A stretch of DNA of 64,000 nucleotides, taken from NCBI RefSeq assembly GCF_004827385.1, contig NZ_SRXN01000032.1:16782-80781 (forward strand), given 5' to 3'. Both the position numbers and the translations under genes were made by a program. Positions 26,371 through 34,119 of the stretch are shown piece after piece (position 1 is the stretch's first letter; each line of letters begins with the position of its first letter). The notes beneath the pieces were generated by a model. The model worked only from the letters and a program-made list of their open reading frames with translations, ran no database searches and had not been told where the DNA came from. The DNA is from Ensifer sp. MPMI2T. GTDB lineage: Bacteria > Pseudomonadota > Alphaproteobacteria > Rhizobiales > Rhizobiaceae.

Positions 26371-29082
26371 ATGGAAACACGTCTTTCCCGCTACATCTGG
26401 ACCCACACGCGCAAGCAGCAGCTTTGGATCCTGCTGGTCGTTGCGCTGTCGATGATACCCTATTTCCTGTCCTTCGATCTTCCCAAGCAGATCGTCAACG
26501 GACCGATTCAGGGTGAGGGGTTCGAAGGTCCCGAGGCGACCCAAGCCTTCCTGCCGGTTTCCTTCAGCCTGCCCGGTTTCGGCGAGGTCAATCTGTTTTC
26601 GGGTTTTCAACTTGAGCGAGAGGGAATGCTGCTTGCCCTCAGCCTTGTCTTCTTGCTGCTCGTCATCGTCAACGGGCTCTTCAAGTTCTACATCAACACC
26701 TATAAGGGCCGGCTCGGTGAGCGCCTCCTGCGGCGCATCCGCTTCGAACTCGTCGACCGCGTGCTGCGCTTCCCGCCGAGCCACTTCAAGCGCGTGAAGC
26801 CCGCCGAAATCTCGACCATGATCAAGGACGAGGTCGAGCCGCTTGGCGGGTTCACCGGCGATGCCTTCGTGCAGCCGGCGCTTCTCGGCGGCCAGGCTTT
26901 GACGGCGTTGATCTTCATTCTGCTCCAGAGCATGTGGCTCGGTCTCATCGCCGCCTTTATCGTCGCGATACAGGCAGTGATCATTCCACGCATGCGCCGG
27001 CGCTTGCTTGTGCTCGGGCGCGAGCGCCAGTTGACGGCGCGCGAGTTGTCGGGCCGGGTCAGCGAGATCGTCGACGGCATCGGCACCATTCGCGGGCACG
27101 ATACGTCCAACTATGAAAGAGCCGACATTGCTGCCCGCCTCGGCCGGATATTCAAGATCCGCTACGACCTCTATCAGTGGAAGTTCCTGGTCAAGTTCCT
27201 GAACAACTTCCTCGCGCAAGTCACGCCGTTCCTGTTCTACTCGATCGGGGGCTACTTCGCCCTGCAGGGCCGGCTCGATATCGGCCAGCTCGTTGCGGTG
27301 ATCGGTGCCTACAAGGACCTGCCGGGTCCGTTGAAAGAACTCATCGATTGGGATCAGGCGCGCCAGGACGTGCAGGTCAAATACGCCCAGGTCGTCGAGC
27401 AGTTCAGCGTGAAGCCGCTGATCGATCCCAGTGTCCAGGCGATCTCGATAACCTCCGTAGCGCCGATCACCGGGGCTCTTGCAGCCGTCAATCTTTCCGT
27501 GTCCGATGACGGCGGTTCGAAGGTTGTGGAACACGTGTCGCTGCAGGTGCGGCCGGGCGAGGCCATCGCGATCACAGGCGGCTCTACTGGCGGCGGAGAG
27601 GCGCTCGCCGAGGCCTTCGGACGTCTGACGTGGCCCGAAAGCGGCAGGATCGTCGTCGGCGACGACGATATCCATGACCTGCCGGAATCGGTGGTCGGGC
27701 GGCGCATCTCCTACGCTTCGTCGGAGGTCTACACCTTCCAAGGCAGCTTGGGCGACAATCTGCTTTACGGTCTCAAGCACGCGCCACTGACAGAGGTGGT
27801 CTACGAGGGCGACAAGGCTGCCCACCGTCGCTGGGAATTGCTGGAAGCAAAACTTGCCGGCAATCCCTCGCTCGACCTCAACAGCGATTGGATCGACTAT
27901 GGAGCCGCGGGTGCGACGGGCCCGGATGATCTCTTCGCGAAGGTCAGAGCGGTGCTCGACACGGTGCTTCTCACAAACGACATCATGGCGCTTGCCGTTC
28001 GCTCGACCATCAATCCTGAGCGGCACGAAGCATTTGCGGGTGAGATAGTGGCGATGCGCGGGGCCCTTCGCAGGCGGCTAGAGGCCGAGAAACTCAGTGA
28101 CTTGGTCGTGTTCTTCGAGCCTGGTTCCTACAATGTCGAGGCGACGATCGGTGAAAACCTGCTCTTCGGGACGGTGACCAATCAGGCGCGTTGGGAACAG
28201 GCGCTCGAAAGCCACCCGTTCTTCAAGACCGTCTTGAAGCGGGCCGGCCTGCACGAGAGCTTCTACGAGATGGGGCTGGAAATCGCCGGCAACGTCGTCG
28301 AACTGTTCCGCGACCTGCCTCCTGACCACCCGTTCTTCCAGCAGCTCACCTTCATGGCGGCGGAAGAGATCCCGGCGTATGAAGCGCTTCTCCAGAAGGT
28401 GAGGGGACGAGCAATCGACGAAGTTTCCGAGGATGATGCCATCAAGATCATCCGGCTGTGCTTCGGCTACATCGAGCCACGCCACCGCTTCGGTCTGCTG
28501 TCCGAAGAACTGATGTCTCAGATCGTCGAGGCGCGGCGGGAGTTCAGCGAAGGTCTGCCCGAGGATCTCGTCGGTATCATCGAGCACTATCAGCCGAACC
28601 GTTATATGGCATCGGCGAGCATCATCGATAACGTGCTTTTCGGCCGTATCGGCCACAGGCACACCGACGGCTCCGAGAGAATACGCGCGATCGTGCGCGA
28701 CCTCTTCGAATCGCTCGGACTCTACAACAACGTGCTTGCCTTCGGACTTGACTTCGACGTCGGCGCCGGGGGCAAGCGGTTGACGGCAGGCCAGCGGCAG
28801 AAGCTCAATCTTGCCCGTGCATTGATCCGCATGTCGGATTTCTACATCTTCAATCAACCGCTGCTCGCCCTCGACCAGCGAGCACAGGAACAGATCACCC
28901 GCAACGTCTTTGACTTCCTGAGGCAGGACGATCGCAAGCCGGCGATCGTGTGGGTTCTCGCTAATCCCGCTCTTTCCGAGTTGTTCGATCGCCGAGCGCA
29001 CTTCGAAAACGGCCATCTCATGAGCGACGGAGCTGTGGAAACACCTGCGAAAGACAGCGACTACAAGGAACTGGCATCTTGA
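26371..29082 (+). CDS. ABC exporter-like protein with a degenerate nucleotide-binding domain and long insertion
   Basis: A 903-residue fusion of an ABC type-1 membrane domain (about residues 15-340, six helices) and one NBD (about 365-890). The usual catalytic residues are replaced: the P-loop region is GSTGGGEA (404-411), with E410 where Lys should be; Walker B is FYIFNQP with N828 and Q829 where Asp-Glu should be; the H-loop region is VWVLANP with Asn for His. The signature is LTAGQ (804-808) and the D-loop ALDQ is kept. About 390 residues lie between the P-loop and the signature, against about 100 normally; this stretch carries three segments resembling the Q-loop region, ending NLLYG, NLLFG and NVLFG. 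ATP hydrolysis is therefore unlikely; a scaffold or sensor role is inferred. A cyclic-nucleotide-binding gene follows. TTG 26356 is an alternative start. Confidence 0.85.
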   Translation: METRLSRYIWTHTRKQQLWILLVVALSMIPYFLSFDLPKQIVNGPIQGEGFEGPEATQAFLPVSFSLPGFGEVNLFSGFQLEREGMLLALSLVFLLLVIVNGLFKFYINTYKGRLGERLLRRIRFELVDRVLRFPPSHFKRVKPAEISTMIKDEVEPLGGFTGDAFVQPALLGGQALTALIFILLQSMWLGLIAAFIVAIQAVIIPRMRRRLLVLGRERQLTARELSGRVSEIVDGIGTIRGHDTSNYERADIAARLGRIFKIRYDLYQWKFLVKFLNNFLAQVTPFLFYSIGGYFALQGRLDIGQLVAVIGAYKDLPGPLKELIDWDQARQDVQVKYAQVVEQFSVKPLIDPSVQAISITSVAPITGALAAVNLSVSDDGGSKVVEHVSLQVRPGEAIAITGGSTGGGEALAEAFGRLTWPESGRIVVGDDDIHDLPESVVGRRISYASSEVYTFQGSLGDNLLYGLKHAPLTEVVYEGDKAAHRRWELLEAKLAGNPSLDLNSDWIDYGAAGATGPDDLFAKVRAVLDTVLLTNDIMALAVRSTINPERHEAFAGEIVAMRGALRRRLEAEKLSDLVVFFEPGSYNVEATIGENLLFGTVTNQARWEQALESHPFFKTVLKRAGLHESFYEMGLEIAGNVVELFRDLPPDHPFFQQLTFMAAEEIPAYEALLQKVRGRAIDEVSEDDAIKIIRLCFGYIEPRHRFGLLSEELMSQIVEARREFSEGLPEDLVGIIEHYQPNRYMASASIIDNVLFGRIGHRHTDGSERIRAIVRDLFESLGLYNNVLAFGLDFDVGAGGKRLTAGQRQKLNLARALIRMSDFYIFNQPLLALDQRAQEQITRNVFDFLRQDDRKPAIVWVLANPALSELFDRRAHFENGHLMSDGAVETPAKDSDYKELAS

Positions 29083-29133
29083 TGTAATATGAATATGAGC
29101 GCGCAAGCATATTTTCCCGATCGGGAGGTGCTT

Positions 29134-29631
29134 ATGCTCGCGAGACACTCGGAGAAACGGACTGTTATGCTCCTAAAAGACGAAGTGGAAATGCTGCGCC
29201 GGATCACACTGTTTTCCGGCTTGCCGCCAGCCAAGCTCAAACTTCTGGCATTCACCTCCGACAGGGTAATGTACAGCGCGGGAGAAAGTCTGTTTCATCA
29301 GGGCGATATCGGCGATGCTGCCTATGTGATCCTTTCCGGCAGAGCCGATGTCCTGGTTGCGACGCAAACAGGGCAATTGAAGGTCGCCGAGGTGGAGCAG
29401 AATTCGATCGTCGGCGAGATCGCCATTCTCTGCAACACGCCGCGCACAGCGACCGTCAAGACCAGCACAGCCCTCGAGGCGTTGCGCATTCGCAAGGACG
29501 ATTTCCTGAAATTGCTGGCGGACTTCCCGGAGATGGCGGTGGAAATCATGCGCGTGCTCGCCGACCGCCTCAGCCAGACAACCTCCGAACTCACGGAGGC
29601 GCGCAGCCGCGCCCAGCGGGCAGAGGCGTAA
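29134..29631 (+). CDS. Cyclic-nucleotide-binding domain protein
   Basis: A protein of about 165 residues consisting mainly of one Crp-type cyclic-nucleotide-binding (CNB) domain. LFSGLPPAKLKLLAFTSDRV, the FHQGDIGDAAYVILSGRADV strand pair and the phosphate-binding cassette VGEIAILCNTPRTATV (with the Glu and Arg that hold the cyclic phosphate) are all present. There is no DNA-binding helix-turn-helix; a short helix with SQTTSELTEARSRAQ ends the protein and could be a coiled coil. ATG 29134 is preferred because GGGAGG lies five bases upstream; ATG 29089 would add 15 residues. It starts 51 bp after the degenerate ABC gene and probably works with it. Confidence 0.85.
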   Translation: MLARHSEKRTVMLLKDEVEMLRRITLFSGLPPAKLKLLAFTSDRVMYSAGESLFHQGDIGDAAYVILSGRADVLVATQTGQLKVAEVEQNSIVGEIAILCNTPRTATVKTSTALEALRIRKDDFLKLLADFPEMAVEIMRVLADRLSQTTSELTEARSRAQRAEA

Positions 29632-29744
29632 GCGACGGTTCGGTTGCTCTTGAACGTCACGCCTTGGCGGTGTCGCTCTGACACTTTACCACGTTCCCAG
29701 CGGGGAGCTTCACACATCGCACCGAAATGCATTAAAGAGGCGCG

Positions 29745-30494
29745 ATGCGCGCAATAACCTATTTTCAAAAGACCGTCTATTTCCCCGACAAGCCGGAGAA
29801 GGCGCGCTTCTTTGCCCGGCTGCAAGGCGGGCAGTGGGAGCCCGGCACATTCCGCAACATCGAGCGCCTCGTCGACGGTACGACCACCTTCATCGATATC
29901 GGCGGCTGGATCGGCGTGACACCCTATTGGGCGGCGCAGATCGCCGACAATGTCATTACCGTTGAGCCTGATCCCGTGTGCTTCGAGATCCTGTCCGAGA
30001 TGCAGCGCGAGAATGCGGGCGAAGTGAAGCTTGTCAACGCGGCGCTCTCTCAGGATGAATGTCTGGTGCTGCACTCGGTCGGCGGCGGCTTCGGCAGTTC
30101 CGAAACCTCTGCGTTGATTGCCGACGACACAGGCTTAACTGTCACGGCGCAAACCGTCACCATTCCGGACCTCCAGGGAATGGCGAGGACGGAGCGGCTC
30201 TGCTTCAAGATCGACATCGAAGGTTACGAATACAAGGCGCTCGACCAGTTTCGGGCGATCGACCGCAAGAGAACAGCGGGCGTGTTGATCGCGGTGCATC
30301 CGCAGATCCTAGCTGCCTCGCTCTCCGGTCCGCGTTTTGTCCGCGCGCTTAGAACGATCGCCGCCACGGTGCGCCTTATCCGGAGCTTTCGCGGGTTCAG
30401 GCTCGAGAATCCGTCCGCCATCTGGGCGGCGATCCGCAAATCGTTGTCACGCCGCGAGTTCAGGGGCTTCGATCTGCTTTTCGTCGCGAAATAA
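29745..30494 (+). CDS. FkbM-family methyltransferase
   Basis: A 249-residue FkbM-type SAM methyltransferase: TTFIDIGGWIGVTPYWAAQ is motif I (about 46-64), ITVEPDPVCFEIL is the strand-2 acidic end, and CFKIDIEGYEYKAL is the family-typical DIEGxE motif. Such enzymes O-methylate sugars or glycolipids. The start ATG 29745 has AAAGAGG at good spacing. It stands 113 bp after the CNB gene, converging on the copper regulator with only 23 bp between stops. It may decorate a glycan made by the neighbouring glycosyltransferases; this is inference. Confidence 0.82.
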   Translation: MRAITYFQKTVYFPDKPEKARFFARLQGGQWEPGTFRNIERLVDGTTTFIDIGGWIGVTPYWAAQIADNVITVEPDPVCFEILSEMQRENAGEVKLVNAALSQDECLVLHSVGGGFGSSETSALIADDTGLTVTAQTVTIPDLQGMARTERLCFKIDIEGYEYKALDQFRAIDRKRTAGVLIAVHPQILAASLSGPRFVRALRTIAATVRLIRSFRGFRLENPSAIWAAIRKSLSRREFRGFDLLFVAK

Positions 30495-30517
30495 TTCGCC
30501 TCATCAACGGCCCAGAA

Positions 30518-30985
30518 TCATCCTGACTTGACTCGCACCGGGTCGATGCCGTTTCGCCCGAAGCGGGCGGGTTCCCGCGCCTTATCGGAATTCACTTCCG
30601 CTTCGGCAAGATCGTCGAGGATCGGGCAGTCCGGTCGCTCATCGCCGTGGCAATGGGCGGCAAGATGCTTGAGCGTCCGGCTCATGGCCTTCAGTTCCTC
30701 GGCCTTGCGTTCCAGGATTTCCACTTGATCGAGCGCGATCTTCTTGACCTCGCTGCTGGCGCGCGAACGGTCGCGCCAAAGCGCCAGCAGGTCCACCATT
30801 TGCTCGACCGTGAAGCCGAGATCGCGGGCACGGCGGATGAAGCGCAGCGTATGGACGTCCTTGTCGCCATAGTTGCGGTAGCCGGATTCGCTGCGGCTGG
30901 CCGGAGGGATAAGGCCGATCGTCTCGTAGTAGCGGATCATTTTCGTCGAGACGCCGGAGGCGCGCGCGACATCGCCGATATTCAT
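30518..30985 (-). CDS. hmrR: MerR-family copper-responsive regulator (HmrR/CueR)
   Basis: A 155-residue MerR-family activator. The N-terminal HTH is MNIGDVARASGVSTKMIRYYE; a dimerisation helix (about 80-118) follows; the C-terminal metal loop has the two cysteines in CHGDERPDCPILDDL. That spacing (C-x7-C) is the CueR/HmrR copper-binding loop. It should bind Cu(I) and twist 19-bp-spacer promoters into active form. The start at 30985 has GAGGGTGAT upstream. It lies 79 bp downstream of the copper ATPase gene on the same strand, so both may share a transcript. A matching target promoter is found before copZ at 34.04 kb. Confidence 0.9.
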   Translation of the reverse strand: MNIGDVARASGVSTKMIRYYETIGLIPPASRSESGYRNYGDKDVHTLRFIRRARDLGFTVEQMVDLLALWRDRSRASSEVKKIALDQVEILERKAEELKAMSRTLKHLAAHCHGDERPDCPILDDLAEAEVNSDKAREPARFGRNGIDPVRVKSG

Positions 30986-31044
30986 GAGATCACCCTCTTT
31001 CTGGCGGTACCCTGTGCCGTTGATATAGGAACTTCGCTTGCGAG

Positions 31045-31060
31045 GCGCCAATTGGCGCCC
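31045..31060. repeat. 16-bp perfect palindrome between actP and hmrR
   Basis: GGCGCCAATTGGCGCC, a perfect palindrome in the 79-bp gap just after the actP stop codon region. It could form a stem that modulates read-through into hmrR or be a protein binding site; it is not a MerR-type operator. Confidence 0.5.
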
Positions 31061-31064
31061 CGCG

Positions 31065-33587
31065 TTATTGAACGGCGGCAGCCTCACGCGACATGCTCCT
31101 GAACCGCTTCAGACGCAGCGCATTACCGACGACGAAGACGCTGGAAAGTGCCATGGCACCGGCCGCAAAGATCGGCGAAAGCAGTAGGCCATAGGCCGGA
31201 TAAAGCACGCCCGCGGCGACCGGTATCAGCACGACATTATAGGCGAAGGCCCAGAACAGGTTCTCCTTGATGTTGCGGATCGTCGCTTTCGAAAGCGCGA
31301 TGGCATTTGGCACGCCAAGGAGGTCGCCGGACATCAGCACGACGTCGGCGCTCTCGATGGCGACATCCGTTCCCGTGCCGATCGCCAGCCCGACATCGGC
31401 TGCCGCGAGCGCCGGCGCATCGTTGATTCCGTCGCCGACGAAGGCGACATTGTGCCCTTCCCCTTTCAGCCGCATCAGCGCCGCGACCTTTCCGTCCGGC
31501 AGGACCTCGGCAACGACCGCGTCGATCCCGAGCTTGCGGGCAATCGCCTCCGCCGTGCGGCGATTGTCGCCGGTGACCATCGCGATTTTCAGACCGAGCT
31601 GATGAAGCATGCGGATCGCCTGCGGCGTCGTTTCCTTGATCGGGTCGGCGACGGCGATGATCGCCGCAAGCTTGCCGTCAATCGCCGCGTAAAGCGGGCT
31701 CTTGCCTTCATCGCCGAGGCGGCGGGCCTGATCGGCGAAGACGGCGATGTCGATACCCTCGCGCGCCATCAGCCGGTCGGCCCCGACATGGACCATGCGC
31801 CCGGAAACATTGGCGCGGGTGCCGAATCCAGGGATAGCCTCGAATTGCTCCGCCTCGTCGATCGTCAATCCCGCGCTCCTTGCCGCAGAAACGATGGCTT
31901 CCGCGATAGGATGTTCGGAGCGTGCTTCGACGCTGGCGATGAGGGCAAGGACAGAATTGCTGTCAAAGCCTGCAGCGGTTTGGAAGTCGGTGAGTTCCGG
32001 TCGTCCCCGGGTCAGGGTACCGGTCTTGTCGATCGCGATGATTTCGGCGTTGCGCAGCGTCTGCAGGGCTTCCCCCTTGCGGAAGAGCACGCCCATTTCC
32101 GCAGCACGACCGGTTCCGACCATGATGGAGGTGGGCGTTGCGAGCCCCATCGCGCATGGGCAGGCGATAATCAGTACGGCAACGCCATTGACGAGCGCGA
32201 AGGTCAGCGCAGGATCCGGGCCGAAGACGAGCCAGACGAGGAACGTCGCCAGGGCGATGGCCATGACCGCGGGCACGAACCAGGTGGTGACGCGATCGAC
32301 GAGCGACTGGATCGGCAGCTTCGCGCCCTGGGCCTGTTCGACCATGCGGATGATCTGCGCCAGCACCGTGTCCGCTCCGACCTTGGTGGCGCGGAAGCTG
32401 AAGGCGCCTGTCTTGTTGATCGTGCCGCCGACGACGTCGGCTCCGTCCGCCTTCTGAACGGGGACCGGCTCGCCGGTGATCATCGATTCGTCGACATAGG
32501 AGTTGCCTTGGACGACCACGCCATCGACGGCGATCTTTTCGCCGGGGCGCACGACAACGACGTCGCCCGGACGGACATCGGCGATCGCAATCTCAACCGT
32601 TTCGCCGTTGCGGATGACGCGGGCCGTCTTCGGCTGCAGCCCCATGAGGTGCCTGATTGCCTCCGACGTGCGGCCTTTGGCGCGCGCTTCGAGGACCCGG
32701 CCAAGCAGGATCAGCGTGACGATCACAGACGCCGCCTCGTAATAGACATTGGCGGTGTCGGCCGGCAGCAGATCCCGCGCAAAGGTTGCAACCACGGAGT
32801 AACCCCAGGCGGCAAACGCGCCGATCGCGACCAGAGAGTTCATGTCCGGCGCCGCCCTGGCGAGCGCCGGAACGCCCTTCTGGAAAAACCGAAGACCCGG
32901 GCCATAGAGAGCGAGCGATGCGAGCACGAACTGCAGGTACCAGCTTTCCTGCATCCCGATGTGTGTCATGACGAAATCGTGGATCGCCGGAATGAAATGC
33001 GATCCCATCTCGAGCGCGAAAATGGGGAGCGTCAGAATGGCGGCGATGGTGAGAGACAGCTTCAGGCGGCGGCCTTCCCGTTCGCGTTTCTCCGTTTCCT
33101 GATCTACGTCCTGCTTGTCGGCGATGCGCCTGGCGTCGTAGCCGGCGCCGCGCACGGCTTCGACCAGCATGTCGACGGAGGCAAGCCCTTTGACGATGCG
33201 AATGGCGGCCTTCTCGGTGGCGAGATTGACGCTCGCTTCCACCGTTCCCGGCACGGACTTGAGCGCTTTCTCGATGCGAGCGACGCAGGAGGCGCACGTC
33301 ATGCCGTCAACGGCGAGTTCGATGAGCTCTTCGGATGCGCCATAACCGGTATTCGCGATCGCCTTGACGATATCGGCGGGGTTCGCCGCTGCGTCGAAGC
33401 GTATGTCGGCCCGCTCCGTCGCCAGGTTGACGGAAGCCGACAGCACACCCGGCACCGCGCGTATGGCTTTTTCCACTCTCGCGACGCAGGAGGCGCAGGT
33501 CATGCCCTCCACCGCGATGCTGGCCGTTCGCCCCGACCCGGCAATCGGTTCGGCATTTCTCGTTTGGATCATCGTCGCGGATCCCAT
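31065..33587 (-). CDS. actP: Cu(I)-exporting P1B-type ATPase
   Basis: An 840-residue P-type ATPase. Two heavy-metal-associated domains with GMTCASC sites lie at about residues 28-34 and 95-101. The core has TGEP (actuator loop), the metal motif CPCAMGLATP in the membrane, the phosphorylation site DKTGTLT, and the hinge motif GDGINDAPAL. There are eight predicted membrane helices. It exports Cu(I) from the cytosol to the periplasm. The start ATG 33587 has AGGGAG eight bases upstream. No MerR-type site was seen in the 80 bp before it, though copZ upstream has one, so it may be read from a distal promoter. In rhizobia this gene is called actP. Confidence 0.95.
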   Translation of the reverse strand: MGSATMIQTRNAEPIAGSGRTASIAVEGMTCASCVARVEKAIRAVPGVLSASVNLATERADIRFDAAANPADIVKAIANTGYGASEELIELAVDGMTCASCVARIEKALKSVPGTVEASVNLATEKAAIRIVKGLASVDMLVEAVRGAGYDARRIADKQDVDQETEKREREGRRLKLSLTIAAILTLPIFALEMGSHFIPAIHDFVMTHIGMQESWYLQFVLASLALYGPGLRFFQKGVPALARAAPDMNSLVAIGAFAAWGYSVVATFARDLLPADTANVYYEAASVIVTLILLGRVLEARAKGRTSEAIRHLMGLQPKTARVIRNGETVEIAIADVRPGDVVVVRPGEKIAVDGVVVQGNSYVDESMITGEPVPVQKADGADVVGGTINKTGAFSFRATKVGADTVLAQIIRMVEQAQGAKLPIQSLVDRVTTWFVPAVMAIALATFLVWLVFGPDPALTFALVNGVAVLIIACPCAMGLATPTSIMVGTGRAAEMGVLFRKGEALQTLRNAEIIAIDKTGTLTRGRPELTDFQTAAGFDSNSVLALIASVEARSEHPIAEAIVSAARSAGLTIDEAEQFEAIPGFGTRANVSGRMVHVGADRLMAREGIDIAVFADQARRLGDEGKSPLYAAIDGKLAAIIAVADPIKETTPQAIRMLHQLGLKIAMVTGDNRRTAEAIARKLGIDAVVAEVLPDGKVAALMRLKGEGHNVAFVGDGINDAPALAAADVGLAIGTGTDVAIESADVVLMSGDLLGVPNAIALSKATIRNIKENLFWAFAYNVVLIPVAAGVLYPAYGLLLSPIFAAGAMALSSVFVVGNALRLKRFRSMSREAAAVQ

Positions 33588-33672
33588 GATCGCGCTCCCT
33601 GCAATGCGACTGCGAACTAAGATGAGGCTTCCGAGGATGGCAGTTCCGGTCTGCGCCAGCTATGGCTGGGCG

Positions 33673-33779
33673 CTACAGCGCCGCTCGTCCAGTTAGACGC
33701 GCATAGTTCGCTGTAGAGCTCTGAATCTCTGCATGATTTGTCCCTAGATCGATTCCGACTTAGGGAATCATGCAGTAGT
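33673..33779. repeat. RIME-like intergenic mosaic repeat
   Basis: Two adjacent palindromes. The first has outer arms CTACAGCG (33673-33680) and CGCTGTAG (33709-33716) with an imperfect inner stem around GACGCGC. The second has arms GCATGATT (33731-33738) and AATCATGC (33766-33773) with an inner CCCTA/TAGGG pair. This two-palindrome design matches my memory of rhizobial RIME elements. It lies between copZ and actP. Confidence 0.65.
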
Positions 33780-33800
33780 GACCGACCAGTCCGCCGAACT

Positions 33801-33998
33801 CTACAGCTGCAGACTGTCGTAACCGGCCGTCTTCAACGCTTCTACGATGACACGGCTCTCCGCCGTCGTTTCGACGCGTACTTCCTTCGTCCCGAGATTC
33901 GCTTCGACCTTGGCCACCGGATCGACGGTCCTGATCGCCTTCTCGATCGTGCTGACACAGTGGCCGCAGTTCATCTCGTCGATCTTGTAGCGTTGCAT
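33801..33998 (-). CDS. copZ: Copper chaperone CopZ-like (HMA domain)
   Basis: A 65-residue single heavy-metal-associated domain. The metal site is MNCGHC (residues 9-14), a variant of MxCxxC, followed by the usual beta-alpha-beta sequence (STIEKAIRTVDPVAKVEANL and VIVEALKTAGYDS). It would carry Cu(I) in the cytosol and hand it to the ATPase. AAAGGAG stands six bases before the ATG at 33998. Its promoter (34030-34060) is a clear MerR/CueR-type site, so it should be the main HmrR target. Confidence 0.9.
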   Translation of the reverse strand: MQRYKIDEMNCGHCVSTIEKAIRTVDPVAKVEANLGTKEVRVETTAESRVIVEALKTAGYDSLQL

Positions 33999-34029
33999 GC
34001 TTGTCTCCTTTGCTTTCCGTGATGAGAGC

Positions 34030-34060
34030 AACATGGAGCTTCCCATCGTTGGAAGGTCAA
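34030..34060 (-). promoter_or_regulatory. CueR/HmrR-type promoter of copZ
   Basis: Read on the minus strand: -35 TTGACC (34055-34060), a 19-bp spacer, and -10-like CATGTT (34030-34035). Centred in the spacer is the inverted repeat CTTCC-N7-GGAAG (34039-34055). The 19-bp spacer and this dyad are the hallmarks of MerR-family copper promoters. The -10 lies 31 bp before the copZ ATG. Confidence 0.8.
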
Positions 34061-34119
34061 GGGCTAATCGTATTTCCTCGATATTTGATGGGGAGCGGAC
34101 CTGATGGGCCAAAACTAGT

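Noticed and set aside
26059..28026. Long minus-strand open frame over the degenerate ABC gene, continuous with the methyltransferase
   Set aside because: Only the last 222 codons have methyltransferase features; the upstream 650 codons are antisense to the ABC gene and compositionally odd.
31452..33620. 722-codon plus-strand open frame across the copper ATPase
   Set aside because: It is antisense to an unmistakable P-type ATPase and rich in Arg/Asp/Gly without domains.
33588..33672. Possible second MerR-type promoter before actP (GGAACTGCCATCCTCGGAAG on the minus strand)
   Set aside because: The two GGAA boxes are direct, not inverted, and no good -35/-10 with a 19-bp spacer fits.
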